From: Candidatus Obscuribacterales bacterium
GTDB lineage: Bacteria > Cyanobacteriota > Vampirovibrionia > Obscuribacterales > Obscuribacteraceae
NCBI GenBank assembly: GCA_019746975.1
Contig: JAIERK010000012.1
Span: forward strand, 1 to 62,908
Direction: 5' to 3'
DNA length: 62,908 nt
Position 1 is the stretch's first letter; each line of letters begins with the position of its first letter. The notes under the pieces are model-generated. The model was not told the origin of the DNA and searched no databases. It worked only from the letters and a program-made list of their open reading frames with translations. The position numbers were made by a program, and so were the translations under genes. Below are positions 1 to 8,552 of this stretch, piece by piece.

Positions 1-57
1 AAGCGTTTTCGAGGAACAACATAATAGTAATAACTCTGTGGTTTCGTTGTTGAAACA

Positions 58-1200
58 GTGGACTGGACTTTGTCATCTATTTTCTGGGTACTTGATTCGA
101 TGGATAAAACCGTCGCGTCATATGCCGCGTTTTTAGCCCTGTACATTGTCGCTTCCTTTTCAATTCTTAGCCGCTGGAACAATAAGTGGTGGGCTTATCT
201 TTCAGTCTGGACCGTCTACGCTGGTCTCAGTCTGGTTGTTGCAGTCTGGCTCGCCCGCGATCTCTTCGACGCGATCAATCTTTCCTCAATGGCTTGTTTT
301 CTAGGCGGCGTCGGTTTGTTCGCCGCGTGCGCGTACTGCATCTGGCCGCGCCACAAGAAGACGGCAATTGCTTTCTCTTCTTTCAGTATCTTATTGGCAG
401 GAATTGGAATTGATGCCTTTGCAATTGAACCACATTGGCTCGATGTCCGGCATGAGCAGGTGACTTCTAAAAAGATTTCCAAACCGTTTCGCATTGTGGT
501 TCTCTCTGATTTGCAAACTGATCGAGTCGGGGAGTTTGAAGAATCGGTGCTTAACCGCGTATTGAAAGAGCAACCAGATATGGTGCTCTTGCCCGGAGAT
601 TACATTCAGGCATTCACGAAAGATCATCCGCTACAAGCGGCGAAGTTGCACGACTGCTTGAAGAAAGTCAATCTGCGCGCGCGGCTCGGAGTATATGCGA
701 CCGAAGGTGATTCAGAGAAGAAGGATTGGGTCAGTATCTTTCAAGATCTGCCGGTGACGACATTTGAAAAAAGCAACACGATTTCAGTCGCCGATAACGA
801 GCAATCGCTTGCTCTTACCGGCCTGACTCTGCATGACTCATGGAAGCCCGGCTACAAAATTCCTGGCAGCGAAAACTTCCACATTGTAGTGGCACACCGT
901 CCAGATTTCATGGTTGATGCTGCCGAAGGCGATCTCCTCGTTGCAGGCCATACCCATGGCGGTCAGATACAGATTCCATTCTTCGGGCCGATTGTCACGT
1001 TCTCGCAGGCCCCAAGAGAGTGGTGTGGTGGTTCTTGCATTCGTCGAGAGGCAGGGCAGACGCTAGTCATCACCCGTGGTGTCGGAATGGAACGTGGACG
1101 GGCTCCTCGAATCAGATTCTTCTGCCGTCCTGAAATTGTCTCCATTGACGTGGTGCCTGCTCCTATACAGAAGGTTAGCAGCGTCGAACACTGTCGATAA
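58..1200 (+). CDS. Membrane-anchored metallophosphoesterase, YkuE-like
   Basis: Calcineurin-type phosphoesterase of 380 aa, probably acting at the membrane. About four hydrophobic segments (roughly residues 20-122) precede the catalytic domain. Visible motifs are DLQTD at 151-155, GD at 180-181 and GHTHGGQ at 297-303. The usual DxH is DxQ here, and the GNH[DE] position reads EGDSE (216-220), so metal binding differs from the textbook family; I recall relatives with a DLQTD-type motif, so this may be a normal subfamily. Start is GTG 58; an in-frame ATG at 100 is an alternative and neither has a clear Shine-Dalgarno. Substrate unknown. It stands alone, with nothing co-directional close by. Confidence 0.85.
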   Translation: MDWTLSSIFWVLDSMDKTVASYAAFLALYIVASFSILSRWNNKWWAYLSVWTVYAGLSLVVAVWLARDLFDAINLSSMACFLGGVGLFAACAYCIWPRHKKTAIAFSSFSILLAGIGIDAFAIEPHWLDVRHEQVTSKKISKPFRIVVLSDLQTDRVGEFEESVLNRVLKEQPDMVLLPGDYIQAFTKDHPLQAAKLHDCLKKVNLRARLGVYATEGDSEKKDWVSIFQDLPVTTFEKSNTISVADNEQSLALTGLTLHDSWKPGYKIPGSENFHIVVAHRPDFMVDAAEGDLLVAGHTHGGQIQIPFFGPIVTFSQAPREWCGGSCIRREAGQTLVITRGVGMERGRAPRIRFFCRPEIVSIDVVPAPIQKVSSVEHCR

Positions 1201-1507
1201 TAGGTTTCTTTAGGTTCTCACGCTCCCAATAAGGTCCCCAAATGTATTGACCGAGCGCGCAAGACTACAACGAAGCGATCCAGGTGCAGTTCTACTATGT
1301 CGAGGAAGGGATTCGAATGGAGGGTAAGTGCTATCCCATCCTCAAATGCAATGGGTAGAGGGATTGACGCTCGATCGGTTTATCGAACATCATTTTCGGA
1401 CTCCACAGTGCTCCACAATGCCATGGCATATGTTTTCAAGGCTCAGCACCTTGAAAACTTTGCGATACCGATTATGGTGGCAGTTGCGCGTGAGTTAGAT
1501 GCTCAAT
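1201..1507. other. Intergenic gap with a possible gene remnant
   Basis: About 300 bases between two convergent genes. Bases 1251-1358 are open on the plus strand for 35 codons with protein-like composition (…QDYNEAIQVQFYYVEEG…) but no usable start, so this may be a decayed fragment. A longer overlapping frame (1297-1545) looks like noise because it runs into the 3' end of the DUF4388 gene. No terminator was recognised. Confidence 0.3.
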
Positions 1508-4441
1508 CTAGCGATCATCAAGGTCTGCAAAACGCAAGAATGTGACCTTTCTGGAGGCTGCCTCGAACATCGATTCTTGGGCTGCCGCGACGACTTTTGC
1601 TAGGTCTGTCGCATCCTTGGGCACGGACGCGATGCCAAAATGCAGCGTCGGTGAATATTCGGAAAACTGCGGCAGATCCACCGGAAGAGTCTCTACAATC
1701 CGTTCTGCAAGCGAGCTTGCTTGTGCTGCTTCCACGTTGGGGAGTAAGAAGGCAAATCCACGGTCGCCGAAATGTCCGAAGAGATCGACATCACGTCTAA
1801 GCTGATTTATTGTCCTCGTGAACAGCGAGATCATCTCCATCGGCAGAACCGGCCAGCCGGTAGCCTCAACGGTAATGCAGAATGGCATGAACGTAAAGGT
1901 CGACCCAAATCTAAATGCGCGCGAAAATTCACGTTCTAACAAGAACTCGAATGCATCTTGGGTCAGTATTCCTGTCTCTGGACGGGTCATGGCATTGATG
2001 AAGTGATCTCGGCCAGTACCGATGAACTCGACCAAATCAAGTGGAACTCCGACGTTGAATGACTTGGTATCCTGCTGATTGTCGGCCGCTGACGCGGCCC
2101 CTGGATCTGTTGACTTTTCTTCTTTCCGGGGCGGAGCAGTTGTAGGTGATTCTCCTACTTGCTTTTCGCTAACTACGTTGATTGAGCTAGGCGGTTGTGG
2201 CGAATACGTCCATGGATCCTCTTGTTTTTGCATGGTCGGAAGAGGCGGCGCCAGATCTTTGACCGCAAATGCGCCCGATGTCCCCGAATCCACTGTTGGT
2301 CTCGGTGTCGGTATCGGCATAGGTGGTGCCACTGATTCTCTCGTGGGAGGTTTGGCTGCCGGCCAATTGTCAGCCGACCTGGATGATGGTGGCGGAGGTG
2401 GTGGGGCCGCGGGCCTTGAATTGACCGAAGTTGTGCTCGGAGATGGTGGCGGCGGTGCTGACGGTTGCACGGGGAGAGGCCCACGGTCGTCTGAAGCTGG
2501 AGTCGCTGGTGGTGGAAGTGCCGTCGCGGGTGCTGATCCCCATGCATCGGTGAGCGGTGGTGCTTTGTTGGTTGCGGAGGGAGGCGAACCCCATGCGCTG
2601 GTAGGTGTGTTACTAACAGGTGCAGTCATCGCCAACTTTATCGAGATTGGTGGCGTATCCCACGCGCTTGCAGTAGGATCCGCTGGCGGTGTCGTATCTG
2701 GAGTCGCTGGTGCTGAGCCCCAGGCGCCGGTAGGCGAGGTCGGTGCAGTAGTCGTCAACTTGGTCGACACCGGTGGCGTATCCAACGCGCTTGCAGTAGG
2801 ATCCGTCGGGGGTGTCGTATCTGGGGTTGCAGGTGCTGAGCCCCAGGCACCGGTAGGCGAGGCCGCAGGTGCAGTCGTCGCCAACTTCGTCGAGATTGGC
2901 GGCGTGTCCCACGCGCTTGCAGTAGGATCCGCTGCCGGTGCCGAATCTGATGTCGAAGGCGTCGAGACCCAAGCGCCTGGCGAACCAGGCGACGGTGCCG
3001 ACTCCGGAATTGGTGCTGGCGAACCCCATGAAGAGCTAGGCGGACTGAGTGGAGGCGCTGTACTCGTGGTCGGCGGCGGTGCCGCACCCCATGCTGTGCC
3101 CGGTGCTGGCAGTGGAGGGACCGAATCAGGAGCCGGTGCCGACCCCCACGCCTCCGCAGCCTGAGATGTAGGTGCTATGTCACTGATTGCCCCTCCCCAC
3201 GCATTGGCTGCAAGACTCGGTGGTGCCGAGTTCCATGTCGCCGATGGAGTGGGCGGGAGTGACGTGACAGGCGAAGGAGAACTCCATGGATCTGCATCAG
3301 GAGGTTGGGCCGGCATCTCCGGTGGCGGAGCGACTTCCGACGATAGCGGCCGAGGCATGGCCAACTCTTCAAACTTTGGAAAAACCGGATCCTGGATTGG
3401 TAGCGTCGGCGGTATCGCAAGTTTTTTCACGCTATCATCTTGAGCGGGATATCCGAAAACACTACTTGGTGGCATCAGCGGTGTACTGCCGCTGCTGTCG
3501 GGTGAAGGAGTCGTCGACCAGGTCCCCGAAGGCGCAGCCGCTGAGGGCATTGTTGCTACTGGCGCGTGCACAGGAACAGGCTCTCTGGCTGGTTGTCCTG
3601 TCGGTCCGTTAACCACTGCCGAGATGATTCCCCGAATCTCCTGAGCTGGTGTGCGAGCCGACGGAGCCGATGTCGCCGGCGCAGGTTCAGTAGCAGGAGG
3701 CGCTGGCACCGGTTTTGCACCGCTGCCGCCCATACCTTTTTCCTCGAGTGACTTGCCGTCTGGAGTAAGTATCAATCCAAGTCTCAGAAGATTTACGACT
3801 GTCGCCATCCAGCGGCTTTCGCTCAGATTCATCTTGTTGCAAATGTCTCTGACATTCAACGTGCCGTAAATGTTGCCGTAAAACTCTTTCTGCATGCTGA
3901 TGTTGAGAGGAGCACCAGTTAGCAATCGCTTTTCCAGCTCCTTCTCTTTGAGCTTTAATGATGACCGCAAGAGAAAAGATAGCTCAGTAATCTCGAGTTT
4001 CTGTAAGAACTCCATGTTGCGGACGTATTCGTCGCCGAGTGTCAAAATTTGCGGTGCATTGTCGTCGACGCTAGGCGTCGCCGGTTGAACACCCTCTTGG
4101 AAGGTTACCTTGCCGTCTCGCCAGGTGAACAGCTCGAGAATGGCTTCTGTGCCGGTGTTGAACGGAGAGAATGCGTGAATCGGTTTGCCCAGTCCGAACT
4201 GAATCGTTACGGTGTACTGAATTCCTCCGATCTGAAGCTGTCCGGTCGCCTCATAGTGATCAGCAATCTGAAGTAGGAGCCCGATCGGTTTATCCTTCAA
4301 ATGGCCGGTAAGCTGACTCACCAGCGGAGACTCCGGTTGTTCCGGACCCGGCTGGGGTTGATGTCCGGGCATAGACAGTCCGCCGGTAGATTTGCCCTTG
4401 AATCGGTCACCAAGACTTAGTTTTTTATGGTCGTCGCTCAT
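1508..4441 (-). CDS. DUF4388 (PatA N-terminal) - proline-rich linker - degenerate GGDEF protein
   Basis: A 977-aa, probably cytoplasmic signalling protein. Residues ~38-235 match the PatA-type DUF4388 domain (LTGHLKDKPIGLLLQI... , GGIQYTVTIQFGLGKP...). Residues ~240-790 are Pro/Ala/Ser/Thr-rich, low-complexity, with repeats of the form TGAWGSAPATPD / SAWDTPPIS. The C-terminal ~150 residues have the GGDEF fold pattern, but the signature reads GDRGF instead of GG[DE]EF, so cyclase activity is unlikely; c-di-GMP binding or a purely structural role is possible. DUF4388 proteins in cyanobacteria and Deltaproteobacteria are linked to surface behaviour and development; its role here is not known. 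ATG at 4441 begins MSDDHKKLSLGD. It is monocistronic, with a 268-base upstream gap. Confidence 0.85.
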   Translation of the reverse strand: MSDDHKKLSLGDRFKGKSTGGLSMPGHQPQPGPEQPESPLVSQLTGHLKDKPIGLLLQIADHYEATGQLQIGGIQYTVTIQFGLGKPIHAFSPFNTGTEAILELFTWRDGKVTFQEGVQPATPSVDDNAPQILTLGDEYVRNMEFLQKLEITELSFLLRSSLKLKEKELEKRLLTGAPLNISMQKEFYGNIYGTLNVRDICNKMNLSESRWMATVVNLLRLGLILTPDGKSLEEKGMGGSGAKPVPAPPATEPAPATSAPSARTPAQEIRGIISAVVNGPTGQPAREPVPVHAPVATMPSAAAPSGTWSTTPSPDSSGSTPLMPPSSVFGYPAQDDSVKKLAIPPTLPIQDPVFPKFEELAMPRPLSSEVAPPPEMPAQPPDADPWSSPSPVTSLPPTPSATWNSAPPSLAANAWGGAISDIAPTSQAAEAWGSAPAPDSVPPLPAPGTAWGAAPPPTTSTAPPLSPPSSSWGSPAPIPESAPSPGSPGAWVSTPSTSDSAPAADPTASAWDTPPISTKLATTAPAASPTGAWGSAPATPDTTPPTDPTASALDTPPVSTKLTTTAPTSPTGAWGSAPATPDTTPPADPTASAWDTPPISIKLAMTAPVSNTPTSAWGSPPSATNKAPPLTDAWGSAPATALPPPATPASDDRGPLPVQPSAPPPPSPSTTSVNSRPAAPPPPPPSSRSADNWPAAKPPTRESVAPPMPIPTPRPTVDSGTSGAFAVKDLAPPLPTMQKQEDPWTYSPQPPSSINVVSEKQVGESPTTAPPRKEEKSTDPGAASAADNQQDTKSFNVGVPLDLVEFIGTGRDHFINAMTRPETGILTQDAFEFLLEREFSRAFRFGSTFTFMPFCITVEATGWPVLPMEMISLFTRTINQLRRDVDLFGHFGDRGFAFLLPNVEAAQASSLAERIVETLPVDLPQFSEYSPTLHFGIASVPKDATDLAKVVAAAQESMFEAASRKVTFLRFADLDDR
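2619..2960. repeat. In-gene tandem repeat, period ~123-126 bp, three copies
   Basis: Copies begin at 2619, 2742 and 2868 with GGTGCAGT(C/A)(A/G)TCG and share long blocks such as CACGCGCTTGCAGTAGGATCC. The period is a multiple of three, so the repeat keeps frame and encodes the TKL..TAP..TGAWGSAP..PTAS linker modules of the DUF4388 protein. The last copy is shorter and diverged. Copy number is likely to vary between strains by slippage or recombination. Confidence 0.85.
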
Positions 4442-4508
4442 TTTGGTAAGGAAAGGTTCGCCAATGCCGCTTAGAGAAGCCGTCGACCCAGATTAGCTTC
4501 TATCATTC

Positions 4509-4536
4509 TTTATACGCAGATGATCGATAACGCAAA
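4509..4536 (-). promoter_or_regulatory. Candidate sigma70-like promoter for the DUF4388 gene
   Basis: On the minus strand, TTTGCG (4536-4531), a 16-base spacer and TATAAA (4514-4509) lie about 70 bases before the ATG at 4441. The rest of the 4442-4709 gap is AT-richer than its surroundings and shows no gene. Confidence 0.35.
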
Positions 4537-4709
4537 CCTGCCATGAATCATATACACGGCGCAAATCTCTCTTGATATCGCCGAATGGTTTACCTCAATA
4601 AGAATCCGGCGTTAACACTAATCTTTACGTTGTGTTTGGGAAGTGAGCCTTTGTCGCCAATTGCACACAAAGGGTAAATACCTCGGCAGCATAATCTGGT
4701 GTCTGTGAC

Positions 4710-5444
4710 TTACTTGCCCAGCTTTTCGAGGCCGGCCTGTGCCAATTGAACTAGATTGGGATTCTTGGAGTTTTGAACTACCTGCGCATATTCGCTTCTG
4801 GCTTCCTGGAATTTCCTGGAATGAACGAGCGTAATCGCAAGCAGGTAGCGTGCGTGCATGTTGTTGGGCTCGTTGAGTACGAGCTCTCTCAGCTTGGTCT
4901 CGGCTTGTTGGAAGTGCCCCACTTTGATCATCGCAAGCGCTGTCCGCTCTGGAGTCGTCGATGTTGCCTGTGGGCTGGTTATTGGTGGAGGCGGCGGGAC
5001 GAGCTGTGGCTGACTACGGTGGGAAGCGTGTTTTTCAAGCGCCTCCCGAAGCTTTTCCAACTCTTTCGGCGAAGGAATTCGCGCCTGTCCCGGTGGTGTT
5101 TCGCCCGGTTGAGGCTCTCCGGCTCCTAACACCCTCTCGAGCTCTCCGGCACCTGGAGCCGCTTCAGTCGGTTTTTCACCCGATTTTTCAGCTTCGCTTG
5201 ATTCTGTGCTGTGTGATGAATCGGTCTCTCCCTCCGGATTGGCGCTTTTGTCTGGAGGTTGAACGAAATCTTTGTATCGCGCAGGATATGGGTCATCATT
5301 TCTGCCGAGCCCCTGGATTGGATTGCCTCCTCCGGGCGCATCTGGATGGGGTGGCAAAATCTGTGCGGAGGCGCTATCGCTCACACTCACTGCCGTCCAT
5401 ATTGCAGTCAACACCCAGCAAATCCGATACTTCCACCCAGCCAT
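4710..5444 (-). CDS. Secreted TPR protein
   Basis: A 244-aa protein with an N-terminal signal peptide (basic MAGWKYR, hydrophobic core, likely cleavage after ASA near residue 27). A Pro/Glu/Ser-rich region follows (~35-160), then two TPR-like helical repeats in the last ~75 residues (MIKVGHFQQAETKLRELV..., LLAITLVHSRKFQEARSEY...). TPR modules mediate protein contacts, so a periplasmic scaffold is a reasonable inference; no enzymatic motif is seen. ATG 5444 is one base after the stop of the upstream membrane-protein gene, so the two are almost certainly co-transcribed. Confidence 0.8.
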   Translation of the reverse strand: MAGWKYRICWVLTAIWTAVSVSDSASAQILPPHPDAPGGGNPIQGLGRNDDPYPARYKDFVQPPDKSANPEGETDSSHSTESSEAEKSGEKPTEAAPGAGELERVLGAGEPQPGETPPGQARIPSPKELEKLREALEKHASHRSQPQLVPPPPPITSPQATSTTPERTALAMIKVGHFQQAETKLRELVLNEPNNMHARYLLAITLVHSRKFQEARSEYAQVVQNSKNPNLVQLAQAGLEKLGK

Positions 5445-5445
5445 G

Positions 5446-5838
5446 TTATTGCATGTTATTCATGATGATGGTGGAAACCCACGGAATATTAGTGATTCGA
5501 CCAATCAGCGCCATGATCATGGAGTATGGAACAACAAGCGCGAACGGGATCAACAAGATCATCGTGACGAGATTGAGGTTGGAGCCGATAAAGGAGACGA
5601 CGCCAGCACCGAGAACTCCTTCGAGAAGCCTCAACGTACCAATTAGCACTCCTGTTGAACCCTCGGAGAGTGCCACGACCAAAAATGAAAGGACCGATAA
5701 TAAACAAGCCTGGTAGAAGTGAAATCGGAAGAACCGTCCGTTGCAGCCCGGACCCTTCGCGAGGATGTAGATACAGCCGATGGCGAAGCCAATGAGCCCT
5801 GGGAGATACGTGGCGCAGGCGGTCGCCTTCTCCTTCAT
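5446..5838 (-). CDS. Small integral membrane protein (Tic20/DUF4870-like)
   Basis: About 130 aa with three or four hydrophobic segments. The pattern TYLPGLIGFAIGCIY...RFFRFHFYQA resembles the Tic20/DUF4870 group, in which a short F/H-F-x-Q-A motif follows the first helix. I chose ATG 5838 (MKEKATAC) because GGAGG lies ten bases upstream; a longer frame reaches 5901 without a ribosome site. It is the first gene of a two-gene operon with the secreted TPR protein, one base apart. In cyanobacteria such proteins are of poorly known function; no role is asserted here. Confidence 0.7.
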   Translation of the reverse strand: MKEKATACATYLPGLIGFAIGCIYILAKGPGCNGRFFRFHFYQACLLSVLSFLVVALSEGSTGVLIGTLRLLEGVLGAGVVSFIGSNLNLVTMILLIPFALVVPYSMIMALIGRITNIPWVSTIIMNNMQ

Positions 5839-6045
5839 CGTCAGCGATCCTCCACCTGAGGATCTTCTTGGAGGTTCGAATGGTGCGCGTTTTAGTACCA
5901 TGAATAAAACCTTTGGAGAACTGCAGTTCGATTGGACACTAACTCATTTTATCGGCATTTTCTGCGGTTGCACTGGGGTTTTCGCTTATTTTCTTAATTA
6001 AACGGGAAAATTGTCAGATAGTTTAGCCTCATAAAATCGCTATTA

Positions 6046-7734
6046 TTGACCCGATTGAGCCTAATTGCGAACGGGCATGAATCTGTGAGTATGCCATGTG
6101 ATAACGACAAACACGCGTCTTTAGTCAAGCTCCTTTCAATTCAGGAGCTTGATGAGTGCTTGGCTGTGATTGCAGAGCTCATCATAACTGGCGCCGACGC
6201 TTCGGCGCTCGCGATTCTAATCTGGGACGACGATATGGAATCGTTTGCTCAGAGCAGTTGCTTTGGTGAAAAGAAAAAAAAGTTGCAACTGGTATGCGAG
6301 GAGTTGCCTGAGCTCTTTGACCAGCTAGACCGCGAGACCAAAGAGCTTTCGGATGAATTGTTGTCATCGAGGTCCAGTGGAGCATTTGAATCGATTTCGA
6401 TTCGACGGCTGGAAGCCGATGGCTTTCTTTATGCCGTGATTTTGGCCGCTGATGCGGATGTTGAGTCACTCGACCTGATTCTTGTTGACCTTCCTCTCGT
6501 GCCTGTGATTCGCAATGCCTGGGAAACTTCGGAATTGCGCCGTGAGAACGAACGGCTTCGCAGCCAGTACGAAGAGATGGAGGACAAGACTGTTCACTTC
6601 GAAGAGCAGACGAGAAAGCTCATTCACGATCTGACTGCAAGGGACTCTCTTCGTATCAAGCAGGTCGAACGTGAGCGGCTCGTATACTGGATTAGCAACT
6701 TTGTTAGAAGTTCCGTTCGCATTCAGGAAGTGCTGTCCACGATCGTCGAGAAGATCTGTACCACCTGGAGTTTGAGCAGAACTTCGCTGCATCGTGCAGA
6801 CAAAGAAAAGTTTGAAGTTTATGAATACCATGCCGAAGGCGTGCAGAGTGTCAGGGATAGCTACACGACTGATGCAGGGCTAGAATTCTCAAGGATGGCT
6901 CTGGATGTAAAAGCGCCTCTATCAATCGATCCGACGGTCAACGGAACATCTTTCGACACTAAGTATTTTGAACTGATCGGTATGCGCTCCGGTCTCATCG
7001 TGCCGCTTGTGGTTCGCGACCGAGTTTTGGGAGTCGTGTTTCTCCAGGATTGCGCTCAGCCTCGTGAGTGGAGTATCGACGACATTTCATTGCTTGGTAG
7101 TCTTGCCGACCAGGTCGCAGTTGCGATTGAGAATGCCGAGCTCCATATGGAGATCGAGCGGCAGGCCGTAACTGATGGATTGACCGGTGTTGCGAATCGC
7201 CGGTCTTTCAACGAGTCGATTTCTAAAGAGTTCGAGCGTGCCAAGCGCTATGGGCAGCCACTATCGCTCGCCGTCATCGATCTGGACTTCTTGAAGAAAA
7301 TCAATGACACTTACGGTCACATGACTGGTGATGAGGCGATTCGTGCGATCGGGACTGTACTCGCCCAGTCATCGAGGGCGGTGGACATCACTGCTCGATA
7401 TGGTGGGGAAGAGTTCTGCGTTTTGCTCCCTAATACCGAAATTGAAATGGCGGAGCAACTGGCAGAACGTCTGAGACGTGTGATTCGAGAAACAGAGATT
7501 GATGGACCGGGTCCATTGTCTGCTAGTATAGGCGTGGCGAGCTTTCCTCTTCATGCCGACAGCGCGGATGCGCTTTTTCTGCGTGCAGATGAGGCTCTTT
7601 ATCGTGCCAAGCAAGAGGGAAGAAATCGAGTTAAAGTATCAACATTGGGACCCGATGGTCAAACCCTCGCCCCAGCCACGAAAGCAGCACAGAAGCCGGA
7701 TTCATCGCAATCCTTACTTCAGGAAAAATCCTAG
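6046..7734 (+). CDS. GAF-GGDEF diguanylate cyclase
   Basis: A 562-aa cytoplasmic protein predicted to make cyclic di-GMP. An uncharacterised N-terminal sensory part (~1-170) and a coiled-coil stretch are followed by a GAF domain (~205-365) and a GGDEF domain (~375-535) starting TDGLTGVANRR. The active-site loop reads GGEEF, intact, with DLDFLKKINDTYGH as the metal and nucleotide site. It is the only one of four GGDEF-fold proteins in this window with an intact loop. The longest frame starts at TTG 6046; GTG 6085 or ATG 6091 are equally possible because no strong Shine-Dalgarno is visible. The gene diverges from the membrane/TPR operon across a ~150-base gap. Confidence 0.9.
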   Translation: MTRLSLIANGHESVSMPCDNDKHASLVKLLSIQELDECLAVIAELIITGADASALAILIWDDDMESFAQSSCFGEKKKKLQLVCEELPELFDQLDRETKELSDELLSSRSSGAFESISIRRLEADGFLYAVILAADADVESLDLILVDLPLVPVIRNAWETSELRRENERLRSQYEEMEDKTVHFEEQTRKLIHDLTARDSLRIKQVERERLVYWISNFVRSSVRIQEVLSTIVEKICTTWSLSRTSLHRADKEKFEVYEYHAEGVQSVRDSYTTDAGLEFSRMALDVKAPLSIDPTVNGTSFDTKYFELIGMRSGLIVPLVVRDRVLGVVFLQDCAQPREWSIDDISLLGSLADQVAVAIENAELHMEIERQAVTDGLTGVANRRSFNESISKEFERAKRYGQPLSLAVIDLDFLKKINDTYGHMTGDEAIRAIGTVLAQSSRAVDITARYGGEEFCVLLPNTEIEMAEQLAERLRRVIRETEIDGPGPLSASIGVASFPLHADSADALFLRADEALYRAKQEGRNRVKVSTLGPDGQTLAPATKAAQKPDSSQSLLQEKS

Positions 7735-7795
7735 GAACCTTCCTTCATTCTTGAGGTATAAAGTGATACATGACGAGTAATTGGAGAATGGAATC

Positions 7796-8293
7796 GTGAG
7801 CATAATCGATGACATGGTCAACGGGATCACCAAGGAAGTTAATAAGGTCCAAGAACGTGGACAGGAGATGTTCCAGAGCTTCAATTTGAGCTCGCAGATT
7901 CGCGACCTGGAGAGAAAGAGATCCACCAAGCTTGTTGAACTTGGTCGGTTGATCGTAGACAAGTATCACAACAAAAAAGAAGTTAGCGAAGAGAAGATTC
8001 AGGAAAGCGTCAACGAAGTGGTCGGCTATGAAGATCAGATCAATATTCTGAAATCCGAGCTAGACAGTTTGAAGACTGCCGATCAAGCCGCGCCTGCATC
8101 ACAACGAGCTGAAGCGAAGTCAGGATTCAAGCCTACGCCTGGATATGACTGTCCGCGCTGCCATGCGCCTGCAAGCCGCGATAAGAAATTCTGTCCCGCT
8201 TGTGGCGAAACACTTGGCGGCAGCGACGGACCTGTCGATGTCGAGGCTGATGCAGAGCCAGAATCGAGGGACGTCGATCCGACGGAAAATTAA
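7796..8293 (+). CDS. Coiled-coil protein with C-terminal zinc ribbon
   Basis: A protein of 165 aa with no family name that I recognise. An N-terminal ~85-residue helical/coiled-coil segment (SQIRDLERKRSTKLVELG..., VGYEDQINILKSELDSL) leads to a zinc ribbon, CPRC-(12)-CPAC, near residue 125-145, and an acidic tail. Start GTG 7796 is chosen because GGAG lies nine bases upstream; a TTG at 7781 sits on top of that ribosome site. It lies 60 bases after the diguanylate cyclase and ends in a strong terminator. Confidence 0.8.
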   Translation: MSIIDDMVNGITKEVNKVQERGQEMFQSFNLSSQIRDLERKRSTKLVELGRLIVDKYHNKKEVSEEKIQESVNEVVGYEDQINILKSELDSLKTADQAAPASQRAEAKSGFKPTPGYDCPRCHAPASRDKKFCPACGETLGGSDGPVDVEADAEPESRDVDPTEN

Positions 8294-8320
8294 GCTTCGA
8301 TTGAAGAAACAGCATCGAAA

Positions 8321-8349
8321 AGGTTGACCGTTTGGGTCAACCTTTTTTT
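8321..8349 (+). terminator. Intrinsic terminator after the zinc-ribbon gene
   Basis: Perfect 9-bp stem AGGTTGACC / GGTCAACCT with loop GTTTG, followed by a run of seven T. It sits 28 bases after the stop of the upstream gene. Confidence 0.95.
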
Positions 8350-8457
8350 CATGAGCCTTGCTCCCCCTGTCAAAGGAAACCTCCGCCGAAACCGTGAAAC
8401 CGAGAACGCCAAAGCACCATTATTCGACGTGAGCTACTACACCGAGTCTGGCCTCGA

Positions 8458-8492
8458 CACTGGGACCGCCGGCTTCTCCGCCCAGCCGGATG
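8458..8492. repeat. Dispersed CCGGCG-type palindromic repeat, copy 1
   Basis: CACTGGGACCGCCGGCTTCT followed by CCGCCCAGCCGG. It shares its first 16 bases with copies near 15909 and 15980 and is related to one near 24640. It lies in the gap between the zinc-ribbon gene and the 3' end of the M48 protease gene. The rest of 8350-8552 shows no gene. Confidence 0.6.
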
Positions 8493-8552
8493 CGCCAGAC
8501 TGCGAGCCGGCTGCGGCATACAACTTCAATTCTAATTGCGGATGTTCGCTGT

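Noticed and set aside
1297..1545. 82-aa plus-strand ORF
   Set aside because: Overlaps the 3' end of the DUF4388 gene, no Shine-Dalgarno, composition unlike neighbours.
2079..3164. Long plus-strand frame opposite the DUF4388 gene
   Set aside because: Gly/Val/Ala-rich shadow of the Pro-rich repeat region; no ribosome site and no family.
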